64,000 nt of DNA. Origin: Catellatospora coxensis. Lineage in GTDB: Bacteria > Actinomycetota > Actinomycetes > Mycobacteriales > Micromonosporaceae. This document shows positions 26,326 to 34,030 of this stretch, in pieces. Position 1 is the stretch's first letter, and each line of letters starts with the position of its first letter. Position numbers and translations under genes: made by a program. Location of the stretch: positions 23,006-87,005 of the forward strand of contig NZ_BONI01000037.1 in assembly GCF_016862635.1 (NCBI RefSeq), read 5' to 3'. Below the pieces are notes generated by a model. The model was not told the DNA's origin. It saw only the letters and a program-made list of their open reading frames with translations, and ran no database searches.

Positions 26326-27516
26326 TCAGTAGGCCTTCAGAGTGATCGCGTCGGCCTTGCCGGCCTGGATCTGCAGCAGGCGCGAGAACGGGCGGCGGGT
26401 CATCACCCGGGTGCTGACGTCGCGCAGCCGGATCGCGGCCGCCGACATCGGCAGCATGCCGTTGACCCCGCCGGGCGGCAGCTTCTGGCACTGCTCGACA
26501 TAACCGCGCAGCTGCTCCTCGTACGCGGCGAACGCGGGCACGTGCTCGCCGCCGGCCGCGGCCAGCTCGCCGGCCAGCACGTATGCGCCGACCAGGGACA
26601 GGCTGGTGCCGAGGCCGCTGATCGGCGAGGCGCAGTAGCCCGCGTCGCCGAGCAGCGCGACCCGCCCACTGGTCCAGTGCGGCATGTGGACCTGGCCGAC
26701 GACGTCGAAGTAGAAGTCGGGGGCGTCCCACATCGCGTCGAGCATGGCCGGCACGCGCCAGCCGTCGCCCGCGTACACCTGTGCCAGCAGCCGCTTCTGC
26801 GCCTGCACGTCGCGCGGGTCGACGGCGTGGCCCGCCGAGCGGAAGGTCAGCATGGCCTTGGCGGTGTGCTCGTTCTCCGGCCGGATGCCCGCGCAGCGCC
26901 CGCCGGGCACGCCGTGCATGAGGAACCAGTGCGGGTCGAGGTCGGGCTGCGCGGGCATGGTGAAGTACGCGGTGTACGCGCCGAGCTGCTTGATGAACCG
27001 CTCCTCCGGCCCGAAGGCCAGCGCGCGCACCCCGGAGTGCACCCCGTCCGCGCCGACGACCAGGTCGTAGACCTCGGTGCGGCCGCCGCGGAACTCGACC
27101 TTCACCCCGTCCGCGCCGTCGGCCAGCGCGGTGATCCGGTCGCCGAAGCGGTACTCGACGTCGTCCTTGGTCAGGTCGTAGAGGATGTCGGCGAGGTCGC
27201 CGCGCAGGATCTCGTACTCGGCGACGATGCCCTCGCCGCCGGCCAGCGTCGCGGGCATCGCCGAGGTGCGCCGGCCGGTCGCGTCGACCCAGGCGAAGCC
27301 CTCCTCGTGCACCCGGGCGCGGGTGATCGCGGGCATGATGCCCATCCGCGCGCAGACGTCCTTGGCCACGCCCCGGATGTCGACGGCGTGCCCGCCGGGC
27401 CGGATGGCGGGCGCGCGTTCCACCACGGTCACCGCGAAGCCGTGCCGGTGCAGCCAGTACGCCAGCGCCGGCCCGGCGATGCTCGCGCCTGAGATCAGTA
27501 CGGTGTTCTTCCTCAT
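26326..27516 (-). CDS. FAD-dependent monooxygenase (PHBH/TetX-like)
   Basis: A 396-residue class A flavoprotein hydroxylase. VLISGASIAGPALAYWLHRHG near the start is the FAD-binding GxGxxG-like motif (here GASIAG), DLVVGADGVHSGVR near 150-163 is the DG motif, and GRVALLGDAGYCASPISGLG near 285-305 is the GD motif that contacts FAD ribityl. The substrate is unknown; relatives modify aromatic compounds, tetracyclines and rifamycins. A GGGGAGAG Shine-Dalgarno lies about 6 nt upstream of ATG 27516. It is divergent from a GntR/TetR hybrid regulator with palindromic sites in the shared region, which suggests repression relieved by the substrate. Confidence 0.88.
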   Translation of the reverse strand: MRKNTVLISGASIAGPALAYWLHRHGFAVTVVERAPAIRPGGHAVDIRGVAKDVCARMGIMPAITRARVHEEGFAWVDATGRRTSAMPATLAGGEGIVAEYEILRGDLADILYDLTKDDVEYRFGDRITALADGADGVKVEFRGGRTEVYDLVVGADGVHSGVRALAFGPEERFIKQLGAYTAYFTMPAQPDLDPHWFLMHGVPGGRCAGIRPENEHTAKAMLTFRSAGHAVDPRDVQAQKRLLAQVYAGDGWRVPAMLDAMWDAPDFYFDVVGQVHMPHWTSGRVALLGDAGYCASPISGLGTSLSLVGAYVLAGELAAAGGEHVPAFAAYEEQLRGYVEQCQKLPPGGVNGMLPMSAAAIRLRDVSTRVMTRRPFSRLLQIQAGKADAITLKAY

Positions 27517-27535
27517 CGGTCTCTCCCCAGTGTCT

Positions 27536-27550
27536 GTGTACGCTGTACGC
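27536..27550. promoter_or_regulatory. Operator-like site in the monooxygenase leader
   Basis: GTGTACGCTGTACGC resembles the GTGTACTAGTAC sites nearer the regulator gene (same GTGTAC half, degenerate second half). It lies between the inferred transcription start of the monooxygenase (about 27556) and its start codon, where a bound repressor would block transcription. Weaker than the other two sites. Confidence 0.4.
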
Positions 27551-27562
27551 GTCGTTGAGAAC

Positions 27563-27592
27563 ACCGTAAAGAGGTGAGGACTTGAGCTGCAA
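27563..27592 (-). promoter_or_regulatory. Predicted promoter of the FAD monooxygenase
   Basis: On the minus strand TTGCAG (27592-27587) and TACGGT (27568-27563) are separated by 18 bp, a good sigma-70-type pair for an actinomycete. The expected start at about 27556 leaves a 40-nt leader with a Shine-Dalgarno. Confidence 0.5.
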
Positions 27593-27603
27593 CAAGGCAA
27601 TCA

Positions 27604-27629
27604 GTGTACTAGTACGCCGCCTAGTACAC
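27604..27629. promoter_or_regulatory. Palindromic operator, GTGTACTAG-N8-CTAGTACAC
   Basis: A 9-bp perfect inverted repeat with an 8-bp spacer; inside it GTACTAGTAC (27606-27615) is itself a palindrome. It lies between the promoter of the monooxygenase and the regulator gene and has the size and symmetry of a GntR or TetR operator. Confidence 0.65.
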
Positions 27630-27671
27630 CGGACGAGGTGGGCGCGATGAGCGCCCGTCGGGACGGATCTG

Positions 27672-27683
27672 GTGTACTAGTAC
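27672..27683. promoter_or_regulatory. Second copy of the GTGTACTAGTAC operator, abutting the regulator start
   Basis: An exact repeat of the 12-bp core of the site at 27604, ending 2 nt before the proposed GTG start of the regulator. TACTAG within it could serve as a -10 box, so binding here would give autoregulation. Confidence 0.65.
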
Positions 27684-27685
27684 GC

Positions 27686-28600
27686 GTGAGCACCGAAGCG
27701 CCGTTCCGGCAGATCGTCGGGCAGATCCGGGCCCAGATCGACGGCGGGCAGCTGCGCCCCGGCGACCGGATCCCGTCGGCCCGCCAGATCACCGCCGAGT
27801 GGGGCGTGGCGATCGCCACCGCTACCAAAGTGCTGGCCACGCTTCGCGCCGAAGGCCTGGTCGAGGCGGTACGCGGGGTCGGCACCGTGGTCGCCGACCG
27901 CGCCGAACCCGCCGAACCCGCGCGGCGGGAACGCCGGCCGCGCCCGGCCGCCGCCGAACCGACCCGCGAGCAGCTGGTCCGCCACGCGCTGGCGCTCGCC
28001 GACGCCGAGGGCCTGGAGGCGGTGTCCATGCGCCGGCTGGCCACCGAGTTCGGGCTGGCCACGATGAGCCTCTACCGCTTCGTCCGCGGCAAGGACGACC
28101 TGGTCCGGCTGATGATCGACGCTGCGTTCGCCGAGGCGCCGCTGCCCGCCGTACCCCCCAAGGGTGTGCACGCGCAGCTCATCCTGGTCAACCGCCAGCT
28201 GTGGGGCATCTTCCGCCGCCATCACTGGCTCGCTCCCGCGATGTCGATCACCCGGCCGGAGTTCGCGCCGCACGGCATCAGGTACACCGAGTTCGCGCTC
28301 GCCGCCCTGGCCCCGCTCGGCCTGTCCGTGACCGAGATGATGCACATCCACCTGGCCGTGTTCGCGTTCGTCCGGGGCCTGGCCATGGGCTTCGCCACCG
28401 AGGCGCAGGCGGCCCAGCACACCGGGATGACCAGCGACGAGTGGATGGAACGCCAGGGCCGGGCCTTCGACGACCTGATCGGCTCCGGCCGCTTCCCGAT
28501 GGTCGCCCGCATCGCCGAGATCCCCGACTTCGACCTGGCCCTCGACGCCGTCCTCGACTACGCCCTCCCCCGCTTCCTCGACGGCATCCTGCCCAACTGA
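27686..28600 (+). CDS. Hybrid regulator: GntR winged helix fused to a TetR-type domain
   Basis: A 304-residue transcription factor with two DNA-binding domains. Residues about 5-75 are a GntR winged helix (FRQIVGQIRAQIDGGQLRPG, IPSARQITAEWGVAIATATK, LVEAVRGVGTVVAD). After a Pro/Arg linker, residues about 95-150 are a TetR helix-turn-helix (LVRHALALADAEGLEAVSMRRLATEFGLATMSLYRFV), followed by a TetR C-terminal ligand-binding domain. GTG 27686 is chosen because GntR homology starts directly after it and because it leaves the operator at 27672-27683 outside the gene; an ATG at 27638 would place that operator inside the coding sequence. No Shine-Dalgarno is present, so translation may be leaderless. 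It probably represses the divergent monooxygenase. Confidence 0.85.
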   Translation: MSTEAPFRQIVGQIRAQIDGGQLRPGDRIPSARQITAEWGVAIATATKVLATLRAEGLVEAVRGVGTVVADRAEPAEPARRERRPRPAAAEPTREQLVRHALALADAEGLEAVSMRRLATEFGLATMSLYRFVRGKDDLVRLMIDAAFAEAPLPAVPPKGVHAQLILVNRQLWGIFRRHHWLAPAMSITRPEFAPHGIRYTEFALAALAPLGLSVTEMMHIHLAVFAFVRGLAMGFATEAQAAQHTGMTSDEWMERQGRAFDDLIGSGRFPMVARIAEIPDFDLALDAVLDYALPRFLDGILPN

Positions 28601-28602
28601 AA

Positions 28603-28681
28603 GGAAGGGCACCGTCGGCTCGCGTCAGCGAGACGAGCAGCAGCCCGGCACATCGCAATGCGATGTAGAAGGTGCCCTTCC
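28603..28681. repeat. Branched stem-loop, GGAAGGGCACC family, between convergent genes
   Basis: Outer arms GGAAGGGCACC (28603-28613) and complement (28671-28681) enclose two smaller hairpins, CTCGC-GTCA-GCGAG (28619-28632) and ACATCGCA-A-TGCGATGT (28650-28666), so the RNA could fold as a three-way junction. A shorter relative lies at 53134-53175. It starts 2 nt after the regulator stop and ends 5 nt before the stop of the next gene, a bidirectional terminator position. Confidence 0.75.
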
Positions 28682-28685
28682 CAAC

Positions 28686-29693
28686 TCAGCCCTGGTACAG
28701 GTTGGACGTGTAGGTGCGGGACAGCGTGCCGGGGATGGTGAAGTACTCCACGGCGACCTTCGCCGGGTCCGTCGCGAGCTGGCCGCGGCCCGGCAGGTCG
28801 TTGCCGTCGTCCCAGCCCCACGGCGCGTTGGCCGAGTTGGTGGTGCAGTCGTAGGTGCCGTCGCCGCAGTCGCCGGAGTCGTCCCCGGCGAACGTGCCCG
28901 CGCTCGCGAACAGGCTGCTGTTGGCCCGCTGCGCCCACAGCCCGCCCGCCGCGAAGATGTCGATCAGCTGGTATCGCACGTCGCGGTCGTCGCCGCTGCT
29001 CGGCGTCTCGGCGACCGTGGACGGGTAGTACACGATGCCGTCCCCGTTGATGCTGTACTGCGGGTACGCCTTCAGCCCGTGGCCCTTGGCCTCCTGCGCG
29101 GTGACCGGGTGCTGGAAGCCGTCGTGCGGCGAGGACTGCAGCTGCAGGGTGCCGTCGACGCTCTCCCGGCCGCTGGACCAGGTGCTGCCCGACGGGGTGT
29201 ACGAGAAGAAGTCGGTGTGCGCGACCGTGACAGCCGCGCGCAGCACGCCGTAGTCGGAGCCGTCGCGCTCGACGACCAGCAGCACGCCCTCGCCGTCGTT
29301 CTCGTGCTCGGTCTCGAAGAACGGGTGGTCGGTCCAGTCACGCGGGTGGAAGAACAGGTAGGTCAGGTACCAGTGGGTGCCGGTCTCCACGACGGAGTAG
29401 TAGGCGTGCGCGGCCAGCGAGACCCCCGCCTGGCCGGTGCGGTCCCAGTTGTTGCGGCCGTTGAGGTCGCCGTCGAAGTCGACCTTCGTGATGTAGTCGG
29501 ACTTCCCGCTCAGCGCGTGGCTGCCGGTGGCGTCGACGTCCTGGTAGTGGATCGGCGCCCAGCGCAGCGCGAGTTGCGCCCTGGTCACCGCCGCGCCGGC
29601 CGCTGTGGGGACGGCGAGCCCGGCGGCCGTGAGCGCGGCCGTCAGCACAGCCACCACCAGGGATCGCCCGGTGATCCTGAACCTGTCGAGCAT
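28686..29693 (-). CDS. Secreted protein of unknown function
   Basis: A 335-residue exported protein. The first ~34 residues form a Sec-type signal peptide with basic start, hydrophobic core and likely cleavage after GAA (AAGAAVTRAQ). The mature part has YYSVVETGTHWYLTYLFFHPRDWTDHPFF near 100-128, then TEHENDGEGVLLVVERDG, an acidic DGTYDC region near 290, and ends NLYQG. The HPRDWTDH and EHENDGEG stretches could form a metal site. I do not recognise the family; it resembles neither known glycosidases nor peptidases. GGGAGAG before ATG 29693 supports the start. Confidence 0.75.
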   Translation of the reverse strand: MLDRFRITGRSLVVAVLTAALTAAGLAVPTAAGAAVTRAQLALRWAPIHYQDVDATGSHALSGKSDYITKVDFDGDLNGRNNWDRTGQAGVSLAAHAYYSVVETGTHWYLTYLFFHPRDWTDHPFFETEHENDGEGVLLVVERDGSDYGVLRAAVTVAHTDFFSYTPSGSTWSSGRESVDGTLQLQSSPHDGFQHPVTAQEAKGHGLKAYPQYSINGDGIVYYPSTVAETPSSGDDRDVRYQLIDIFAAGGLWAQRANSSLFASAGTFAGDDSGDCGDGTYDCTTNSANAPWGWDDGNDLPGRGQLATDPAKVAVEYFTIPGTLSRTYTSNLYQG

Positions 29694-29832
29694 GAGTGCT
29701 CTCCCTGCATCCGTGTCGATAGATGGATGCAGATGTTAGGCGCAACGGCGGTCCACGCATATGGCCACGCGGCGAATCGTCGATGGACGGTGATCGAAGA
29801 TCCCATCGGTGCGCGGACAGGTTTCCGCGGCG

Positions 29833-29880
29833 GCGTTCACATCATCTTTGCTGTGGGCACAGCAAAGATGATGTGAACGC
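29833..29880. terminator. Perfect 23-bp hairpin with 2-nt loop
   Basis: Left arm 29833-29855 (begins GCGTTCACATCATC) pairs without mismatch with 29858-29880, leaving GG as loop. It is notably AT-richer than its surroundings and lies 33 nt beyond the stop of the PQQ dehydrogenase gene, so it probably ends that transcript. The rest of the 219-nt gap to the next start shows nothing else. A similar TCACATC hairpin lies at 60394-60435. Confidence 0.75.
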
Positions 29881-29912
29881 GCGCCGAGACACCACTTCCG
29901 GCGTGGCCCGGG

Positions 29913-31910
29913 TCAGCCCAGCGCCACGTGCAGGATGCGCTCGTTGCTGTTGTTCGGCACGCTGTCCTTGTCGCCGGTGTTCGACGTGGTCAGCCAGATG
30001 CCGCCGCTCGGCGACGGCTCGACCGTGCGCAGCCGCCCGTACGTGCCGACGAAGTACGACTGCACGTTCGTCAGGCTCGTGCCGCTGATCACCGCCCGGT
30101 ACAGGCGCGTGCCGCGCAGGCAGGCCACGTACACCGCGTCACGGACGACGGTGAGGCCGCTGCACGAGCCCTCCGAGGTGGGATAGGTGCGTTTGGGCGC
30201 GATGAGACCGGCCGTGCCGCAGGTCCCCGTGGTGCCTTCGCAGTTCGGCCAGCCGTAGTTGCCGCCCCGCTCGATCAGGTTCGTCTCGTCCATGACCGTG
30301 TTGCCGAACTCCTGCTCCCACAACCTGCCCTGCGCGTCGAACGCCAGCCCCTGCGGGTTGCGGTGCCCGTAGCTCCAGACCAGGTTGCCGAACGGGTTGT
30401 CGGCGGGCACGGTGCCGTCGGGGTTGAGCCGCAGGATCTTGCCTTCGAGCCGGTTGCGGTCCTGCGCCCAGGACCCGTTCTGCGCGTCGCCGGAGGAGGC
30501 GTAGAGCTTGCCGTCCGGCCCGAAGCGCAGCCGCCCGCCGTCGTGGTACTTGTTGCGCGCCATACCGCTGACCAGCACCGCGAGCGTGGAGGTGTCGAGC
30601 CGGTCGTTCACCACCCGGATCCGCACGACGCGGTTGTCGGTCGGCGAGGTGTGCATGACGTACAGCCAGCCGTCGGTGGCGTAGCTCGGCGCGACCGCGA
30701 TGCCCAGCAGGCCGCCCTCGCCGTCGGTGCTCTGCACGTTCGGCACGGTGCCCAGGGTCGTCTTCACGCCCGTGGCCGGGTCGAGCCGGATGATGTCGTG
30801 GGCGTCGCGGCGGGAGTACACGATCGACCCGCCGGGCAGCGTGGTCAGGCCCCACGGGATGTCGGTGTCGGTCGCCACCTGGGTGACCGCGCAGACCGTG
30901 CAGCCGCCGGTGGTGGCCACCGTCGCGGTGTTGCTCGCCGGGCCGGTGTTGCCCGCCGCGTCACGGGCCCTGACCTGGTACTGGTAGGTGGTGTTCGCGG
31001 CGAGCCCGCTGTCGATGAACGTGGTCGCCGGCGGGTTGCCGCTGACCGTGCCGACGACCGCCCCGCCGCGGTACACGTCGTAGGCCCGTACGCCGATGTC
31101 GTCGGTCGCGGCCGTCCACTGCAGCGTGACGGTGGTGCCGGACGCGGACCCGGCGAGCTGGGTCGCGGCGGTGGGCGGTGTGGTGTCGGTCTGGCACTGC
31201 GGCGGCGTGATCGTCACCGTCGAGCTGGCCTGCGACACGTTGCCGGCGGCGTCGCGCGCGTTGACGTACAGGCCCCAGGTCGCTCCCGGCACGACGGTCA
31301 GGTTCACCGACGGCGTGCCGCCGCCGACCGACGTCATCTGCTGCCCGTCGTGGTAGACGTCGTAGAACGCGACGCCCACGTCGTCCGTCGAGGCGTTCCA
31401 GGCGAAGGTGACCGAGTTGCAGGTCAGGTTGCTGATCCGGGCGTTGCCGGGCACCGTCGGCGGCTGCGTGTCCGCGGGTGGGGGCGACGTCGGCGTGGTC
31501 GTGCCCGTGCAGGTGACGCCGTTCATGGTGAACGCGGCCGGAATCGGGTTGCTGCTTGTCCAGCTGCCGTTGAAGCCGAACGCGGTGCTCGCGCCGGTCG
31601 CCAGCGCCCCGTTGTAGGGCGCGTTGCGCACGGTGACCTGGCTGCCCGACTGGGTGTGGCTGCCGTTCCACAGCTGGGTGACGGCCTGCCCGGCCCCGAA
31701 GGTCCAGCCGACCTGCCAGCTGCTGACCGGGTCGCCGAGATTGGTGAGGGTGACGTTCGCGCCGAAGCCGCCCTGCCACTGGCTGGAGATCGCGTACGTG
31801 ACGCGGCAGCCCGCGGCGGCCTGCGCGCTGATGGCGGTCACGGCGCCGGCCGCGACCAGGACGGTGGTGGCGGTCAGCAGGACCGCCAGGCGGCGTCTCG
31901 AGGTTCTCAT
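29913..31910 (-). CDS. Secreted PQQ-dependent sugar dehydrogenase with CBM2 and two fibronectin III domains
   Basis: A 665-residue extracellular protein. Order: signal peptide (1-32, RTSRRR then hydrophobic, AQA cleavage); a CBM2-like cellulose-binding domain (about 33-135: ISSQWQGGFGANVTLTN, QLWNGSHTQSG, AFGFNGSW); two Fn3 domains (about 148-240 and 248-338); and a soluble PQQ glucose-dehydrogenase-type beta-propeller (about 350-665) with ARNKYHDGGRLRFGPDG, YGHRNPQGLAFD and ERGGNYGWPNCEG. It probably oxidises sugars at a cellulose surface and may feed electrons to lytic polysaccharide monooxygenases, as fungal CBM-bearing PQQ dehydrogenases do. ATG 31910 is set by GGAGG and the signal peptide; the frame is open further upstream through a pseudogene. 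Confidence 0.9.
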   Translation of the reverse strand: MRTSRRRLAVLLTATTVLVAAGAVTAISAQAAAGCRVTYAISSQWQGGFGANVTLTNLGDPVSSWQVGWTFGAGQAVTQLWNGSHTQSGSQVTVRNAPYNGALATGASTAFGFNGSWTSSNPIPAAFTMNGVTCTGTTTPTSPPPADTQPPTVPGNARISNLTCNSVTFAWNASTDDVGVAFYDVYHDGQQMTSVGGGTPSVNLTVVPGATWGLYVNARDAAGNVSQASSTVTITPPQCQTDTTPPTAATQLAGSASGTTVTLQWTAATDDIGVRAYDVYRGGAVVGTVSGNPPATTFIDSGLAANTTYQYQVRARDAAGNTGPASNTATVATTGGCTVCAVTQVATDTDIPWGLTTLPGGSIVYSRRDAHDIIRLDPATGVKTTLGTVPNVQSTDGEGGLLGIAVAPSYATDGWLYVMHTSPTDNRVVRIRVVNDRLDTSTLAVLVSGMARNKYHDGGRLRFGPDGKLYASSGDAQNGSWAQDRNRLEGKILRLNPDGTVPADNPFGNLVWSYGHRNPQGLAFDAQGRLWEQEFGNTVMDETNLIERGGNYGWPNCEGTTGTCGTAGLIAPKRTYPTSEGSCSGLTVVRDAVYVACLRGTRLYRAVISGTSLTNVQSYFVGTYGRLRTVEPSPSGGIWLTTSNTGDKDSVPNNSNERILHVALG

Positions 31911-32209
31911 GGGGCCTCCGTTGACGAACAGGACATCGCGGGCACAGGCCTCGACGACATCATGGACCGGGATCGAGGGGTCGGCTGCGCGACGGCGCAT
32001 CGCCGTCGGCACCGCCTTGTCGTCAGCCGGTGGAGGAACGCGTCTGCCCTGTACGCGACCGGCGTCCACGCGCAGCGTGGCAAAGACTCCCGTTCGGAGC
32101 TTAACGGACACATAGGGCCACCACAAGCGACGCAGATCGATGTCCCGGACGCGGGCAAGCGCGACGGCGGCTCCGCTCAAGCCGGCCCGGCGGCGACCTC
32201 CGGCGCGCC

Positions 32210-32612
32210 GTCGCCGGGCAGCTGCCCCCAGCTCAGCGCCGAACCCCGACACCGACAGCACGGTGGCCCGGGTGTGCCCGCTCATCGTGTGCTGCAGCCG
32301 CGCCTCGGTCAGCGCGCTGCCCAGCGCCATCGCCGCGATCAGCGCCGCGATGACCAGGGGCACCCCGGCCGTCGCCACGCCCAGGTCACGGACCAGCAGC
32401 GGCCCGTACTCGTCGAGGGCGCTCAGGCTCGGCACCGCCGCCGCCGCACTGCCCAGGCAGGCCAGCACGCTGCCCGCGGCGATCAGCCCGAACCCGCCGA
32501 GGGCGTACGCCGGGGCGGCCAGCGCGCTGGCGGCCAGCATCGAGACCATCGCCACGGTCGCGGCCCGCCCCGCGAGCGCGGTGTAGCGCTCCGTCGCGCA
32601 GCACGGGGTCAC
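32210..32612 (-). pseudogene. Decayed major facilitator transporter fragment
   Basis: Reading on the minus strand, about 130 codons show hydrophobic MFS-like sequence (PSLSALDEYGPLLVRDLGV, then PLVIAALIAAMALGSAL, then ATVLSVSGFGAELGA). Normal members have roughly 400 residues, and here the DEYGPLLVRDLG and ATVLSVSGFG segments are much closer together than expected, so the middle seems deleted as well as both ends. After GFGAELGA the frame turns into Arg-rich noise. The remaining gap 31911-32209 holds the leader of the PQQ dehydrogenase gene and nothing else I can name. Confidence 0.55.
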
Positions 32613-32624
32613 TGCGGCCGACCG

Positions 32625-33272
32625 TCAGTTCGCGGTTCCACCCGGTGGCGTCGGGCGGGCCAGGCACTGCGGCACGGTCACGACGACCCACGGGCGCACC
32701 ATCGTGCTGTGCGCCTGCTCGTCGATGGCGTAGCCGATGACCAGCTGATCCGCGGCCGGAATGTGCTGCGGCCGGATGACGACGTAGACGCCCTCGTCGC
32801 GCAGCTGGTAGTCGACCGGGGACGTGGCGTGCTCCGGGGTGCCCGGCAGCGGGAACTCGTACGCCGCGTCGACCGCCGGCTGGCCGGCGCACTGGTCGGC
32901 GGGCACCATGCCCATCACCACGGTGCGCGCCCCGGCCTGCGCCAGCTCGGCGTTCAGCTTCGCCGGGTCCGTCAGCTCGTCGGCTCGGAAACTCACCACC
33001 ACCGACCCGTCCGCGTTCACCCCGACCGAGTACGCGGGCGAGGCCCAGGGCGCGGCCACTGCCAGCACCCCGGCGGCCGCGAACACGGCGGTCCCGGCCA
33101 GGGCCGTCGCGAGACGGCGGCGGGCCGGTCGCGGCCGGGCGGGCGGGTTGTCCTCGGTGGCCAGCACCCGGTCGAGCATGGCGCGGGCGTACGGGTCGTG
33201 CGGGTCCGGTGCGGGCGGGGCCGGGTCGGCGGCCCTCAGCCGGGCCAGGGCGGTGCTGCTGCGGTCGTTCAT
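32625..33272 (-). CDS. Membrane protein coupled to ECF sigma factor (putative anti-sigma or sensor)
   Basis: A 215-residue single-pass membrane protein: about 50 N-terminal cytoplasmic residues rich in Pro and Asp with an ARAMLDRVLATED helix, one transmembrane segment (about 55-78, LATALAGTAVFAAAGVLAVAA), and an extracytoplasmic domain with two cysteines (DQCAGQP and VPQCLARP). It lacks the HxxxCxxC zinc motif of ZAS anti-sigma factors. The start overlaps the sigma factor stop (ATGA), a typical sigma/anti-sigma arrangement. I recognise no named family for the outer domain. Confidence 0.75.
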   Translation of the reverse strand: MNDRSSTALARLRAADPAPPAPDPHDPYARAMLDRVLATEDNPPARPRPARRRLATALAGTAVFAAAGVLAVAAPWASPAYSVGVNADGSVVVSFRADELTDPAKLNAELAQAGARTVVMGMVPADQCAGQPAVDAAYEFPLPGTPEHATSPVDYQLRDEGVYVVIRPQHIPAADQLVIGYAIDEQAHSTMVRPWVVVTVPQCLARPTPPGGTAN

Positions 33273-33841
33273 GAGCTGGTGCTCCCTTCGGCGACGATCG
33301 ACGGCATGGACGGGCGGGATGTCGCACGGGCACCGGGTTCCTCGGTGGCCAGCAGCCGGGCCGCGAACCGTTTCCGGGCCCGGTGCAGGCGCACCTTCAC
33401 CGCGGTCCGGCTGCAACCCAGCACGACGGCGACCTCGGCCACGTCCAGGCCCTCCCACTCGGTCAGGCGCAGGACCTCCTGATCGGCCTCGGACAGCCCG
33501 GCCAGCACGGCGCGCACCCGCAGGTGCTCGCCGACCTGCCCGGCGTGGTCGTCCACGACGGCGTCGGCGTCGACGGCCGCCTTCGCGGACAGCCGCTCCC
33601 GGCGGGCGCGGGCCCGCAGCTCGTTGGCGATCACGTGCCGTGCGGTGGCGTACAGCCAGGCCCGGGGGTGTTCGGCAGGCACCTCGGCGAAGCGCCGCCA
33701 TGCGACGAGGAACGTGCCGGCGACGACGTCCCCGGCCGCGTCGGGGCCCACCCGACGAGTGGCGAAACGCGTCAGCTCCGCGAAATGGGCGTCGAACAGC
33801 TCTTCGAAGCGCTCTCCGGCGGCCGCGTTGTCTGGTTCCAT
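33269..33841 (-). CDS. ECF-type RNA polymerase sigma factor
   Basis: A 190-residue sigma-70 family protein with only regions 2 and 4. Region 2 covers about 10-80 (FEELFDAHFAELTRFATRRVG, then AFLVAWRRF-like and ARAWLYATARHVIANELRAR), and region 4 about 110-165 (LSEADQEVLRLTEWEGLDVAEVAVVLGCSRTAVKVRLHRARKRF). It would direct polymerase to a stress or surface regulon, with the overlapping downstream gene as a likely regulator. No target promoter could be identified by eye. It is preceded by 86 nt and then the small membrane ORF of the flavocytochrome operon. Confidence 0.9.
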   Translation of the reverse strand: MEPDNAAAGERFEELFDAHFAELTRFATRRVGPDAAGDVVAGTFLVAWRRFAEVPAEHPRAWLYATARHVIANELRARARRERLSAKAAVDADAVVDDHAGQVGEHLRVRAVLAGLSEADQEVLRLTEWEGLDVAEVAVVLGCSRTAVKVRLHRARKRFAARLLATEEPGARATSRPSMPSIVAEGSTSS

Positions 33842-33927
33842 GCCTGGGAATGTCCGCCTGCCGCGCTCGGGTTACCGGTCGCCACAGATCATCTCCCGGC
33901 GGGTGCCCGGTGGTTGCGGCAGCCGGG

Positions 33928-34017
33928 TCAGGCCTGCGCGGCGGCGAAGAGCGCACTGGCCGCCAGCAGCACCAGCGCGAGCGCCAGGACGAGCCGGGTC
34001 ACCAGAGCATGACGCAT
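33928..34017 (-). CDS. Possible 29-residue membrane peptide
   Basis: A tiny reading frame (MRHALVTRLVLALALVLL, then an Ala-rich end AQA) that would make one transmembrane helix. ATG 34017 is 13 nt after the flavocytochrome stop and has a GGGGG Shine-Dalgarno about 6 nt upstream. The size, hydrophobicity and position resemble small subunits of membrane oxidoreductases, but a chance ORF cannot be ruled out. Confidence 0.4.
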   Translation of the reverse strand: MRHALVTRLVLALALVLLAASALFAAAQA

Positions 34018-34030
34018 CGCCGACCCCCGC

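Noticed and set aside
31911..32612. Extending the PQQ dehydrogenase upstream to an 899-residue protein
   Set aside because: The 31910 start has a Shine-Dalgarno and an immediate signal peptide; the upstream part is a degenerate MFS fragment.
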